Assembly (NCBI RefSeq): GCF_003350295.1
Contig: NZ_QLYY01000023.1
Span: 477 to 64,476 of the forward strand
DNA length: 64,000 nt
Direction of reading: 5' to 3'
Source: Vibrio tetraodonis
GTDB lineage: Bacteria; Pseudomonadota; Gammaproteobacteria; Enterobacterales; Vibrionaceae
Positions within the stretch are counted from its first letter, which is position 1, and every line of letters starts with the position of its first letter. The notes under the pieces were generated by a model. That model ran no database searches, had not been told where the DNA came from, and saw only the letters and a list, made by a program, of their open reading frames with translations. The position numbers and the translations under genes were made by a program. Of this stretch, positions 35,015 to 43,487 are shown one piece after another.

Positions 35015-35497
35015 ATGTCATCAGAAAAGCGTGTGACGTTTGAAGAGGTGTATGAAAGCTCATTAGGATTATCAAGACAGGCTGCAGAATCATTGAACAA
35101 CTATTGGTTAGAGGCTGGTATTTCTCAGGGCCTTGCAACGCAATTAGAGTTATGTGTTGTTGAAATGGTCAACAATGCTGTTATTCATGCATATAAAGCG
35201 CAGGAAGGATTTAAAGTCGTTGTTAAATGTCAACTTGTTGGGCGCGACTTGAGCATAGAGGTGATTGATCAAGGTGAAGCTATGTCTGCGAAGGCTTTGG
35301 CTTCAGCTTTGTCCAACGACTTTTTGGAAGCAGATCCGAATGATGAAAATACTTGGGAGACCTCAGGCAGAGGTTTTTTGATCGTTTCCAGTTTGATGGA
35401 TGATGTAGTTATGACCTCAGAGGCTGGTCATAACAAGTTTATTTTGACTAAACGATTAGAAGAAAGTGAATTAATCGATGGAGCTTTTTCTTCTTAA
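35015..35497 (+). CDS. RsbW/SpoIIAB-like HATPase serine kinase
   Basis: GHKL ATPase domain protein (160 residues) of the anti-sigma-factor kinase type: N-box LCVVEMVNNAVIHAY (E50, N53, N54), G1 IDQG (D85), and G2 SGRGFLIV. Expected to phosphorylate the STAS protein encoded at 33529. No sigma factor is encoded in the window, so the kinase may have a non-sigma target, or act only to set STAS phosphorylation. Start ATG 35015 follows GGAG by eight bases; an in-frame TTG at 35000 is less likely. It ends 62 bases before the glycosyltransferase. Confidence 0.9.
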   Translation: MSSEKRVTFEEVYESSLGLSRQAAESLNNYWLEAGISQGLATQLELCVVEMVNNAVIHAYKAQEGFKVVVKCQLVGRDLSIEVIDQGEAMSAKALASALSNDFLEADPNDENTWETSGRGFLIVSSLMDDVVMTSEAGHNKFILTKRLEESELIDGAFSS

Positions 35498-35559
35498 TTT
35501 GACTTTGCTGTAAACACCAAGATGTGACTGCATAAAAATCGTGAAATGGGAATCAAAGG

Positions 35560-37419
35560 ATGGATAGCTACTTTCGGCATTTTGAACACAGGGTTCCACC
35601 AGAGCCGGTACCTCACAGTATACCCAGAGAACTTCTCTATCAATATCTTGCAACATGCAATCTTACCTTGGGTATTTGGTATTTGGGTTGGCGTTGGTTA
35701 TATGCACTAAATTATGAGGCTCTGTGGTTTTCTCTACCTTTGGCTTTTGCTGAATCCTGTGCATTCATAGGCTCAATACTATTTACTTTCAATTTATGGA
35801 AAACTGAAGACGAGCCAGTCAAAGCACCACCATACAAAATCGCAGAGTGTGTGAAGGAGACCAATGAAGACAGAGCCATAAGTGTCGACGTTTTTTTTCC
35901 TAGTTATGATGAAGAGCCGGAGTTAGTTAAGCTCAGTATTTTGGACGCAAAAAAAATCCGTTATCCACACCCAATAGATATCAATATTTATATACTTGAT
36001 GACGGCAAACGCGAGGATATGCGGTTGATGGCTGATGAAATGGGTGTTCGCTATATCACTCGTGAGGGTAATATTGGTTTTAAAGCGGGTAATCTTCGCA
36101 ATGCTATGGAGCAAACTAGCGGAGATTTTGTTGTGATCTGTGATGCTGATACTCGTCCCTTTCCCACAATTTTAGAGAACACATTAGGTTACTTCAGAGA
36201 TTCGACGGTTGCATGGGTTCAAACGCCACAATGGTTTTTTGATTTGCCAGAGGGAGAACGCCTGCCTGACTTTCTTGAACGTAAACTTGGTCGATGGTCT
36301 CGTATTGTAGGACAAGGAATTGAAAGGATATATGGACCAGTTACTCTTGGCGAAGATCCGTATGTGAATGACCCACAAATGTTTTATGACGTCATTCAAA
36401 GACGCCGTAATTGGGTTAATGCCTCTTTTTGCTGTGGTGCTGGCTCAATACATCGAAGGGAAGCGGTAATGGAAGCCGCTCTTAGAGCTTATGCAGATCA
36501 AATTACTCGAGAACACGAGGAAGTAGAAAAGCAGATCAGACGGTTAACGCGTGAAAAAACTATCGATTCGTCTATTTCTGCGAACTTGAAAGATGAAATT
36601 TTGTTTGACACCGAATTTACACCTTACAAATTCCACGTTTCCGAAGACCTTTATACATCGATAGTGCTTCATTCTGATCGGGATAAAAATTGGCGTTCGG
36701 TAATGCACCCTAGGGTAGAAAGCAAGATGCTTTCTCCTCAAGATCTTCAAACATGGACTGTGCAGCGCTTTAAATACTCGGGTGGGTCGATTGATATCTT
36801 TATGAATGACAATCCAATATTTCGTAAGGGTCTAAACTTTAAGCAAAAGCTAATGTATGGCGCAAGCTTTTGGTCGAACCTTTCTGCAATATGGAACATC
36901 ATTTTCTTGGCATGTCCAATCGTTTACTTTTTAACATCCATAGCGCCTGTCAGCGCTTATGATGTCACTTTTTATCTTCATTTTCTTCCATACGTTTTGA
37001 CTGCTGAACTTGCGATGATGATAGGGACTTGGGGAGTGGCTGGTTATAAGGGGAAAACGAACTTCTTATCATTTTTCCCAGTGAACCTCCGTGCTTTATG
37101 GACGGTTCTTAGAGGCAGAAAAATAAGTTTTCCTACGACACCTAAAGAAAGGCAAAGCGGAACATTTTTTGGATTAGTCATCCCTCAAACCCTTGTGTTT
37201 ATGCTTAGTTTGTTCAGTTTATGCTTTGCTTGGTTTGGCCACTCAACTGGAAGTTGGGGTAACTATTCATTTGGTGGTTTAGTGCTAAATACGTTTTGGA
37301 TAATTAATAATATGATGGCCATGTGGGGAATGATTGCAGCAGCATTTTGGACACCGCCAACATCTTTTGAAGATAAACAAGAAACGACAGACTCGGAGGA
37401 GTTGAAGTATGGGGTTTAA
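35560..37419 (+). CDS. Cellulose-synthase-like GT2 polysaccharide synthase
   Basis: Processive membrane glycosyltransferase, 619 residues. Two N-terminal membrane helices (about 35-80), GT2 domain with DDGKR (147-151), DAD (195-197), QTPQW (221-225) and SED in place of TED (361-363), then QRFKY (402-406) where cellulose synthases have Q(Q/R)xRW, followed by four or more membrane helices. Between the CGAGS segment and SED lies an extra charged helical insert (about 305-350) not found in BcsA. There is no PilZ domain, so direct cyclic-di-GMP activation is not expected. It probably polymerises and exports a beta-linked glycan from the NDP-sugar made by the upstream enzyme. The stop overlaps the next gene by 11 bases. 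Confidence 0.9.
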   Translation: MDSYFRHFEHRVPPEPVPHSIPRELLYQYLATCNLTLGIWYLGWRWLYALNYEALWFSLPLAFAESCAFIGSILFTFNLWKTEDEPVKAPPYKIAECVKETNEDRAISVDVFFPSYDEEPELVKLSILDAKKIRYPHPIDINIYILDDGKREDMRLMADEMGVRYITREGNIGFKAGNLRNAMEQTSGDFVVICDADTRPFPTILENTLGYFRDSTVAWVQTPQWFFDLPEGERLPDFLERKLGRWSRIVGQGIERIYGPVTLGEDPYVNDPQMFYDVIQRRRNWVNASFCCGAGSIHRREAVMEAALRAYADQITREHEEVEKQIRRLTREKTIDSSISANLKDEILFDTEFTPYKFHVSEDLYTSIVLHSDRDKNWRSVMHPRVESKMLSPQDLQTWTVQRFKYSGGSIDIFMNDNPIFRKGLNFKQKLMYGASFWSNLSAIWNIIFLACPIVYFLTSIAPVSAYDVTFYLHFLPYVLTAELAMMIGTWGVAGYKGKTNFLSFFPVNLRALWTVLRGRKISFPTTPKERQSGTFFGLVIPQTLVFMLSLFSLCFAWFGHSTGSWGNYSFGGLVLNTFWIINNMMAMWGMIAAAFWTPPTSFEDKQETTDSEELKYGV

Positions 37420-38734
37420 ACAGGCTTTAGTGAACGCTCGCCATCATGTGGTTTTCATCTTGGGGTTAGCGACGGCGCTCATTATTGCATTCAGTATAGA
37501 AAGCCGGGAGCCAGGAAGAGTACTTGGTAATATAACTTTTGACATACCTGAAGACATTCCTTTCAAGTCCACAAGAGTGTTGTCACAGGAAGAGTTTGAA
37601 TGGGCTAAAGTGGCTTGGCAATACTTTGAAAACAATTATCAAGACAACACTGGTCTGGTCAATTCTGTTGACGGTTATCCTTCCACAACCATGTGGGACA
37701 CTGCGTCGTATCTTATGGGGTTGTTAGCCGCTGAAAAAATTAACGTAATTACACATCAAGAGTTCAGTCAACGTATTGATAAAGCGCTTTCTACTTTGGC
37801 TAAATTACCATTGGTTGACGGGAAGTTACCAAACAAAGCTTATAATACTCAGACTTTAGCAATGGTAGATTATTCGAATAACCCGAAAGAAAATGGGATC
37901 GGTTGGTCTGCGATTGATATTGGTCGCATCTTGGTCCCGATGAACATACTGATATGGCAGTACCCAGAGTACAATAAGAAAGTGAACGATGTTCTTAATC
38001 ATTGGCAAGTCAGTCATATGTTGAAAGACGGTTATATGTATGGCTCTCGTCCAACCTCGACCGATGATAGCATTATGGAACTGGTGCAAGAAGGGCGCAT
38101 TGGCTACGAAGAATACGCATCTAAATCACTTGCGTTAATGGGAAGAGATGTATTTAACTCAATGAAATATATTGATTTCCTTGAAATAGTCGACGTATAT
38201 GGCATTGGTATTCCGACAGACAAAAGAGATCCAGCGAAATATCATGCTCATAACTATGTTGTTAGTGAGTCTTATATTCTCGATGGTATAGAGTTTGGTG
38301 CAGACAGCGTGTCCAAAGTGTTTGCTCATCGCATATATCAAGCACAAGAGCGACGTTATGAAAAGACAGGTACACTAACCGCAGTTAGTGAAGATAACGT
38401 AGATGAAGCGCCGTATTTTGTGTATAACACCGTTTTCTCAGATGGAAAAAAGTGGAATGCCATATCTGATGACGGTAAAGATCAATCACACCTGAAAACG
38501 CTCTCCACGAAAGCCGCGTTTGGTTGGTATGCCCTATATGATACCGAATATACCAATTTACTCATTGATGAAGCCGCAAAACTCATGTCTAACAATAAAG
38601 GTTGGTATTCAGGGAAATATGAGTCTGATGGGCGCATTAATAAGGCAATAACGGCCAATACTAACGGAATTGTTCTTGAATCATTAGCCTATATCGAGAA
38701 TGGACCTTTGCTAACCATAGGTGAACCGCAGTAA
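37409..38734 (+). CDS. Membrane-anchored DUF3131 protein 1
   Basis: DUF3131 protein of 441 residues held by an N-terminal hydrophobic anchor (about 13-31) and otherwise periplasmic. Landmarks: TTMWDTAS (W96, D97), GKLPNKAYNTQT, GWSAIDIGRIL, EGRIGYEEYA (E234, E235) and SESYILDGIEFG. Its start lies inside the end of the synthase gene with GGAGGAG upstream, so production is coupled to the synthase. Probably handles the nascent polysaccharide in the periplasm as hydrolase, transglycosylase or binding protein; all of these are inference from an (alpha/alpha) glycosidase-like pattern. Confidence 0.87.
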   Translation: MGFKQALVNARHHVVFILGLATALIIAFSIESREPGRVLGNITFDIPEDIPFKSTRVLSQEEFEWAKVAWQYFENNYQDNTGLVNSVDGYPSTTMWDTASYLMGLLAAEKINVITHQEFSQRIDKALSTLAKLPLVDGKLPNKAYNTQTLAMVDYSNNPKENGIGWSAIDIGRILVPMNILIWQYPEYNKKVNDVLNHWQVSHMLKDGYMYGSRPTSTDDSIMELVQEGRIGYEEYASKSLALMGRDVFNSMKYIDFLEIVDVYGIGIPTDKRDPAKYHAHNYVVSESYILDGIEFGADSVSKVFAHRIYQAQERRYEKTGTLTAVSEDNVDEAPYFVYNTVFSDGKKWNAISDDGKDQSHLKTLSTKAAFGWYALYDTEYTNLLIDEAAKLMSNNKGWYSGKYESDGRINKAITANTNGIVLESLAYIENGPLLTIGEPQ

Positions 38735-38769
38735 TGATGTCTAACAAAGATAAATAAGAAGGAAGAGGT

Positions 38770-40170
38770 ATGCGAGCAATTTGTATTGGTTTAATCACCA
38801 TAGCCATTGTTGGTTGCGGTAATAAGTATAACCAATTCTCTGATGACATTGTTGAACGAAAAAACCATTGGACAGCACCTGGCCCCAGGCACGGACCACT
38901 TACTGAGAGAGAGATGGAACTTGCCCGAATTGCATGGAAATATTTTGAAAACAACTATCAAGAATCGACTGGTCTGGTTAATGCGGTAAACAACTACCCT
39001 TCCGTTACTTGGTGGGATGCCGCTTCTTATCTGGCAGGAATGGTCAGCGCATACGAGTTAAAAATCATTAAAAAAGAAGAGTTTGATAAGCGCCTTGTGC
39101 GTTTTCTAACGACTCTAAACACCTTAGATCTCTTTAAGGGAGAGCTACCCAATAAAGCTTATAACACTCAGAATGCAGCAAAAGTTGACTATGCCAATCA
39201 GCCGGGCGAAATTGGTTATTCAGCACTCGATTTAGGGCGGTTAATGATTTGGTTGTATATCGTTAAGCATCGCTACCCCGAGTTTGCAAGTAGTATCGAC
39301 TCAGCCGTTTTAAGATGGAACTTTTGTAATGTTGTCGATGAGAATGGCACCATGTTTGGAGCATTACTTGAGCCAGGTAAAGAAGTTCAATACCTGCAAG
39401 AAGGTAGGTTGGGCTATGAAGAATATGCTGCAAAGGGTTTCGAATTATGGGGGTTTGATACAACGCAAGCCGCTATGGCAGAGCCTTATGCGACGATAAA
39501 TCTTTTCGGTTACGACGTTCCTTATGACACCCGGGATCCCAGAAAGTTAAAAGCTCACAGCTATGTAGTTACAGAAAGTTATGTGCTCGACGGTATCGAA
39601 ATGGGGTGGGATTTAGTTTCGGATAGAACTCCGCATGATTTGAACTACTCACATGATTGGATTGCGGAATTTGCACTACAGATATACCGAGTTCAAGAAG
39701 AACGATATAAACAAACAGGAATAATTACCGCTAGAACAGAGCATCAATTGGCTGGTGCTCCATATTTTGTCTACGACACTATCTACACTGATGGATTTGC
39801 GTGGAATACTATTTCTGAGGTCGGGGAATTTTTACCTCAGTACTCTGCTGTAGCGATAAAAGGGGCGATGGGAATGTGGGTCTTGTGGGACACCCCGTAC
39901 ACAGACTTGCTGTTTGATCATGTCTCTACAGCGTATGACAGAGAAAAAGGCTTCTATGAAGGAATTTTTGAAAATGGGACGGGTTTAATTAATACCTTCA
40001 CTTCAAACAACAATGGAATAACGCTAGAAATACTACTTTACAAGCAACAAGGCAAGCTACTTACATATAAAGATAATGTTGCTCCCAGTGTGTGGGAAAA
40101 AGCCCTTGAGTCACCATTTGGTTATGAAGGTCAGTGTTTGCCTCGCCGAAAAATAGAACCTGTTAAATAA
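38770..40170 (+). CDS. DUF3131 lipoprotein 2
   Basis: DUF3131 lipoprotein of 466 residues. A lipobox (AIVGC, C16) ends the signal peptide. Landmarks match the previous gene: VTWWDAAS, GELPNKAYNTQN, GYSALDLGRLM, EGRLGYEEYA and TESYVLDGIEMG. The W-D and E-E pairs are intact. A C-terminal extension of about 30 residues is not shared. Same strand, 35 bases after the first paralogue, with its own AGAGG ribosome site. Probably attached to the periplasmic face of the outer or inner membrane in the same export complex. Confidence 0.87.
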   Translation: MRAICIGLITIAIVGCGNKYNQFSDDIVERKNHWTAPGPRHGPLTEREMELARIAWKYFENNYQESTGLVNAVNNYPSVTWWDAASYLAGMVSAYELKIIKKEEFDKRLVRFLTTLNTLDLFKGELPNKAYNTQNAAKVDYANQPGEIGYSALDLGRLMIWLYIVKHRYPEFASSIDSAVLRWNFCNVVDENGTMFGALLEPGKEVQYLQEGRLGYEEYAAKGFELWGFDTTQAAMAEPYATINLFGYDVPYDTRDPRKLKAHSYVVTESYVLDGIEMGWDLVSDRTPHDLNYSHDWIAEFALQIYRVQEERYKQTGIITARTEHQLAGAPYFVYDTIYTDGFAWNTISEVGEFLPQYSAVAIKGAMGMWVLWDTPYTDLLFDHVSTAYDREKGFYEGIFENGTGLINTFTSNNNGITLEILLYKQQGKLLTYKDNVAPSVWEKALESPFGYEGQCLPRRKIEPVK

Positions 40171-40182
40171 CAGGGGTTATTA

Positions 40183-41565
40183 ATGCTTAAGCAGTGGATA
40201 ATTTTAACTTTAGCTGTTTCCATTACTGCTTGCGGTGTGGTGTATCGAGGAGTATCAGATGGCGTCAGCTCGATTAATCAATCCCAATATATTCGGCAGG
40301 GTCGCTATGGTGAGTTGACTGAAGAAGAGTTAGGGTGGGCGCAAATCGCATGGAAATATGTGGAAAATAATACCGAGTTAAATACTGGTCTGGTCAACAG
40401 TCTTGATAAGTATCCCACTACAAACATGTCCGGTATTGCAGACTATCTAATTGCATTGTTGGCTGCGAGAGAATTTGAGTTTATCCCGAATAAACAGTAT
40501 GACGAAAGGCTTACTTTAGTATTAACATTCTTAAATGAAATGGACTTAAGTTATGGTCATGCTCCGAATAAAGTTTACAGTACACAAACAGCAAAAATGA
40601 CGGATTACTCAGGCAAGCCAACTGACATTGGGTGGTCTTCACTTGATATCGGTCGACTTCTTATTGTTCTAGCGATTGTAAAACGTCACTCACCAGAATT
40701 TTCTGAATACATTGATAAAGCGGTTCTTAGGTGGAACTTTTGTGAGTTAGTTAGTTTTGACGGCGAACTTTATGGTTCATCACTGAATGAAAATACGTTA
40801 ACTCGATATAAAGAGGGTCGTTTAGGTATCGAAGAGTACACGTCATATGGCTACCTTGATTGGTCTTTAATTCCTGATAAAGCGATGAACATCGAGCCTT
40901 ATGACGTAGCAACTATCTATAATATTGACTTGCTGTTTGATGGTAGGGACCCACGTATATTTAACGTTTTAAGACCAGTATATAGTACACCTTACCTATG
41001 GATGGGTTTAGAGTTTAATTGGGATCAGGTTGGCGATGTTTCTTCTTCAGATGCTGTCCACTCTAATAATACTTTGGCCGCGATGGCCGACGCTATTTAT
41101 CAAGTTCAGGAAGAACGTTGGAATAGGGAGCGTATATACACAGCGAGAGGAGAGCATGTCGTTAGCAAAGACCCTTATTTTGTTTATGATGCAATTTATG
41201 CTTTAGGTACACCATGGATAACTGTCGCCGAAGATGGAGCTTCTTATGATGAGCTTGCGTTAGTTTCCACTCGAGTTGCTTTTCAGATGTGGGCGTTATG
41301 GAAGACAGATTATACAGATCGTTTAATGACTTTAGTGAAAGAACTTTACGACCCCAAAAGAGGCTGGTACGAAGGGCGATATGAATTAACCAGTGCTTAT
41401 GAAAAAAGCATTAGTTTGAAGACCAACTCGGGCGTACTTGAGGCTTTGTTGTATAAACAAAATGGGAAACTGTACAAAGCTCGTGATGAGAAAGAGTATC
41501 GAGATGTTAAGTTCAATTCACGTTTTGATCACCCCCGAAAATGTCTAGTGGAGACATTTAGATGA
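40183..41565 (+). CDS. DUF3131 lipoprotein 3 (degenerate motif)
   Basis: Third DUF3131 paralogue in the operon, 460 residues, lipobox SITAC (C17). The domain is complete, with GWSSLDIGRLL and EGRLGIEEYTS, but the W-D pair conserved in the others (TTMWDTAS) is replaced by S83-G84 (TTNMSGIAD), and SYxLDGIE is replaced by PYLWMGLE. If the W-D aspartate is catalytic, this copy would be inactive and serve binding or structure. Twelve bases separate it from the previous gene, and its stop overlaps the next start (ATGA). Confidence 0.86.
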   Translation: MLKQWIILTLAVSITACGVVYRGVSDGVSSINQSQYIRQGRYGELTEEELGWAQIAWKYVENNTELNTGLVNSLDKYPTTNMSGIADYLIALLAAREFEFIPNKQYDERLTLVLTFLNEMDLSYGHAPNKVYSTQTAKMTDYSGKPTDIGWSSLDIGRLLIVLAIVKRHSPEFSEYIDKAVLRWNFCELVSFDGELYGSSLNENTLTRYKEGRLGIEEYTSYGYLDWSLIPDKAMNIEPYDVATIYNIDLLFDGRDPRIFNVLRPVYSTPYLWMGLEFNWDQVGDVSSSDAVHSNNTLAAMADAIYQVQEERWNRERIYTARGEHVVSKDPYFVYDAIYALGTPWITVAEDGASYDELALVSTRVAFQMWALWKTDYTDRLMTLVKELYDPKRGWYEGRYELTSAYEKSISLKTNSGVLEALLYKQNGKLYKARDEKEYRDVKFNSRFDHPRKCLVETFR

Positions 41566-42536
41566 AGCGATTATGTTGCTTACTGGCAGTTGTATTATCA
41601 TTTTCCGTCAATGCCTTCAATCTAGCCTCAGTAGACCTCATGAATGCGCCAAGCATATTTGTTATGCAAGGGCGGTACGCTCAAGCTGCGAATAGTTTTC
41701 ATGTGCAAGCGAGTAAAGCTATGCTTATGGAGCGCAAACTTGGGACTAAAAACATGTGGCGTACTGCGGGTTTATTAGAGGGGCTAGCCGCTATTTGTGC
41801 TGAAAAAAGTAATGATCCAGTTGCCTATGAGTTTTGGGCCAATAGCGTACGATTTTTCTTAATGGGTGGCACCAATTGGGATGATGTGAAGACAGGTTTG
41901 TATAGAGAACTAGAACTAAATACTAATCGCATGCAAGTCAATGTCGTCCCGGGAGATGCGGGCTTAGATGTTGAAGAGTACCAGCTACAGCTTGTTGCTC
42001 TTATCGATATATGGGATAAAAAACTGTCGGTTCTAAACTATTCATCTCCCTCACCAGGATTGATGAGTTCCACTTCGGAAATAATACGAGAGCAAAATCA
42101 AGTCAGTCAATCCGGTGAAGGTTTACGCCAATATGGACCTAAGACAAAATTAGCAATTGGCACCCAGTTTACGGAGAAGCAAACTTTTGTCGTTGAACCT
42201 GCCCAACCTGTTGAAAATAAGAAAAAAAGCACAATTTCATCTGAGGTTCAGCCGTCTGCTTTACGGGGCGTTCCGTATCAGTCTCGTCAAAATACTGAAC
42301 TTGAATCATCTTTAGTTAATGAAGATGGGAGTGAGTCGATAGTAGAGGTTATGCCGATTAAAAAAAACCACGCTATAAGTGAGTTTGACCAAGCGAGTGA
42401 TGAGGTACAGCAGCAGGATGCGCCAACAAATAAATCTTCCCAACAGATATCTAGAGGCAGCTCCGAAAAGCAAGTTATAGAGCCAGTTCAGGCATCTCAA
42501 AGGCGAAGTTTTTCTCCTCCAACACCTGAAAATTAA
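41562..42536 (+). CDS. Secreted protein of unknown function, operon member
   Basis: Periplasmic or secreted protein, 324 residues: signal peptide ending at VNA-FNL (residue 18), a helical domain (about 20-165) with TPR-like alternation (YAQAANSFHVQASKAM), and a low-complexity Ser/Gln/Pro-rich tail (about 170-324). ATGA overlap with the third DUF3131 gene shows tight coupling. I do not recognise the family. A helical domain with a disordered tail would suit a bridging or scaffold part of an envelope-spanning export complex, but that is speculation. Confidence 0.75.
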   Translation: MKRLCCLLAVVLSFSVNAFNLASVDLMNAPSIFVMQGRYAQAANSFHVQASKAMLMERKLGTKNMWRTAGLLEGLAAICAEKSNDPVAYEFWANSVRFFLMGGTNWDDVKTGLYRELELNTNRMQVNVVPGDAGLDVEEYQLQLVALIDIWDKKLSVLNYSSPSPGLMSSTSEIIREQNQVSQSGEGLRQYGPKTKLAIGTQFTEKQTFVVEPAQPVENKKKSTISSEVQPSALRGVPYQSRQNTELESSLVNEDGSESIVEVMPIKKNHAISEFDQASDEVQQQDAPTNKSSQQISRGSSEKQVIEPVQASQRRSFSPPTPEN

Positions 42537-42608
42537 ATCAATTCTTCAAAAAGCACCATTATGCATTACTATTAATATAAATATCAAATTAAAACTATGT
42601 GAAAAAAC

Positions 42609-43397
42609 ATGCGCAATAGAAATTTACTCTCTTTGGTCCCGCTGTGTTTTATGGCTTTTGCTCAAGCTGAAAGTGAAGTTCCAATTACAGATTCTCTTCA
42701 ACATTTTGATGAAACACAGTGGTGGCTAGCAGACGGGTGGGAAAATGGTTATCCTTTTTTGAGCAGATGGGAAGCTGACGCTGTAAAATTTGGTAAGCAA
42801 GGAATGCGTATATCATTAGCACCTGACCCTAAAAGAAACAGTGACGGGAGTTATAATTTCTACTCTGGGGAGGTGCGGAGTCATGATTTCTATTCGTATG
42901 GATGTTTTGAAATTGATATTAAGCCGATAAGGGCTCCAGGGGTGGTTACTTCTTTTTTCTTGTTTTCCGGCCCTTATGACAAGCCTCACGACGGCAATGG
43001 TATGCATAACGAAATAGACATCGAATTTCTAGGTTCGAACACCAATATGGTACAGATGAACTTTTGGACTGATGATGATGATTATTCGAACAGCCATGAA
43101 ACTCTCATATTCTTGGATTTTGATGCGTCGAAAGACTTTCACCGATACGGAATATACTGGAGTGAAGATTCGATAGAATGGTTCATAGATGGCAAGTCTG
43201 TGCTGAAAGTGCTTGACAGCCCATTTGATCCCATACCTAGTATTTCAAGCTCAAGGCTAAGGATGATGTTTAACGTCTGGGCTACAGATCCAAAGATCGC
43301 TAACTGGGCAGGAAAATTTAATCACACTAAGAAAAAAACTTATACCGCTGTTTATAAAAACTTTAGTTACACGCCCCTTCAGAGGTGCTCACATTAA
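42609..43397 (+). CDS. GH16 licheninase-type beta-glucanase
   Basis: Secreted endo-beta-glucanase of glycoside hydrolase family 16, 262 residues, signal peptide ending AQA-ESE (residue 20). The active-site motif is NEIDIEFLG with nucleophile E135, D137 and acid/base E139, the form seen in bacterial licheninases (beta-1,3-1,4-glucanases) and ExoK-type polysaccharide depolymerases rather than laminarinases. Later segments (FDASKDFHRYGIYW, W.IDGKSV) also match licheninase strands. Placed directly after the synthase operon, it probably cuts the polymer made there, for length control or release. It therefore hints at mixed-linkage or beta-1,4-containing glucan. Confidence 0.9.
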   Translation: MRNRNLLSLVPLCFMAFAQAESEVPITDSLQHFDETQWWLADGWENGYPFLSRWEADAVKFGKQGMRISLAPDPKRNSDGSYNFYSGEVRSHDFYSYGCFEIDIKPIRAPGVVTSFFLFSGPYDKPHDGNGMHNEIDIEFLGSNTNMVQMNFWTDDDDYSNSHETLIFLDFDASKDFHRYGIYWSEDSIEWFIDGKSVLKVLDSPFDPIPSISSSRLRMMFNVWATDPKIANWAGKFNHTKKKTYTAVYKNFSYTPLQRCSH

Positions 43398-43487
43398 CTA
43401 GGTATAAAATTTAATACTATCTTTGTTGCTTATTAAATAGAGTACTATGCTTCTAGTTGAATATAGTAATTCGGCTAGGAGTTTACC

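Noticed and set aside
35000..35497. HATPase gene as a full histidine kinase
   Set aside because: Only a GHKL domain of 160 residues, with no H-box or dimerisation domain; it fits an RsbW-type kinase.
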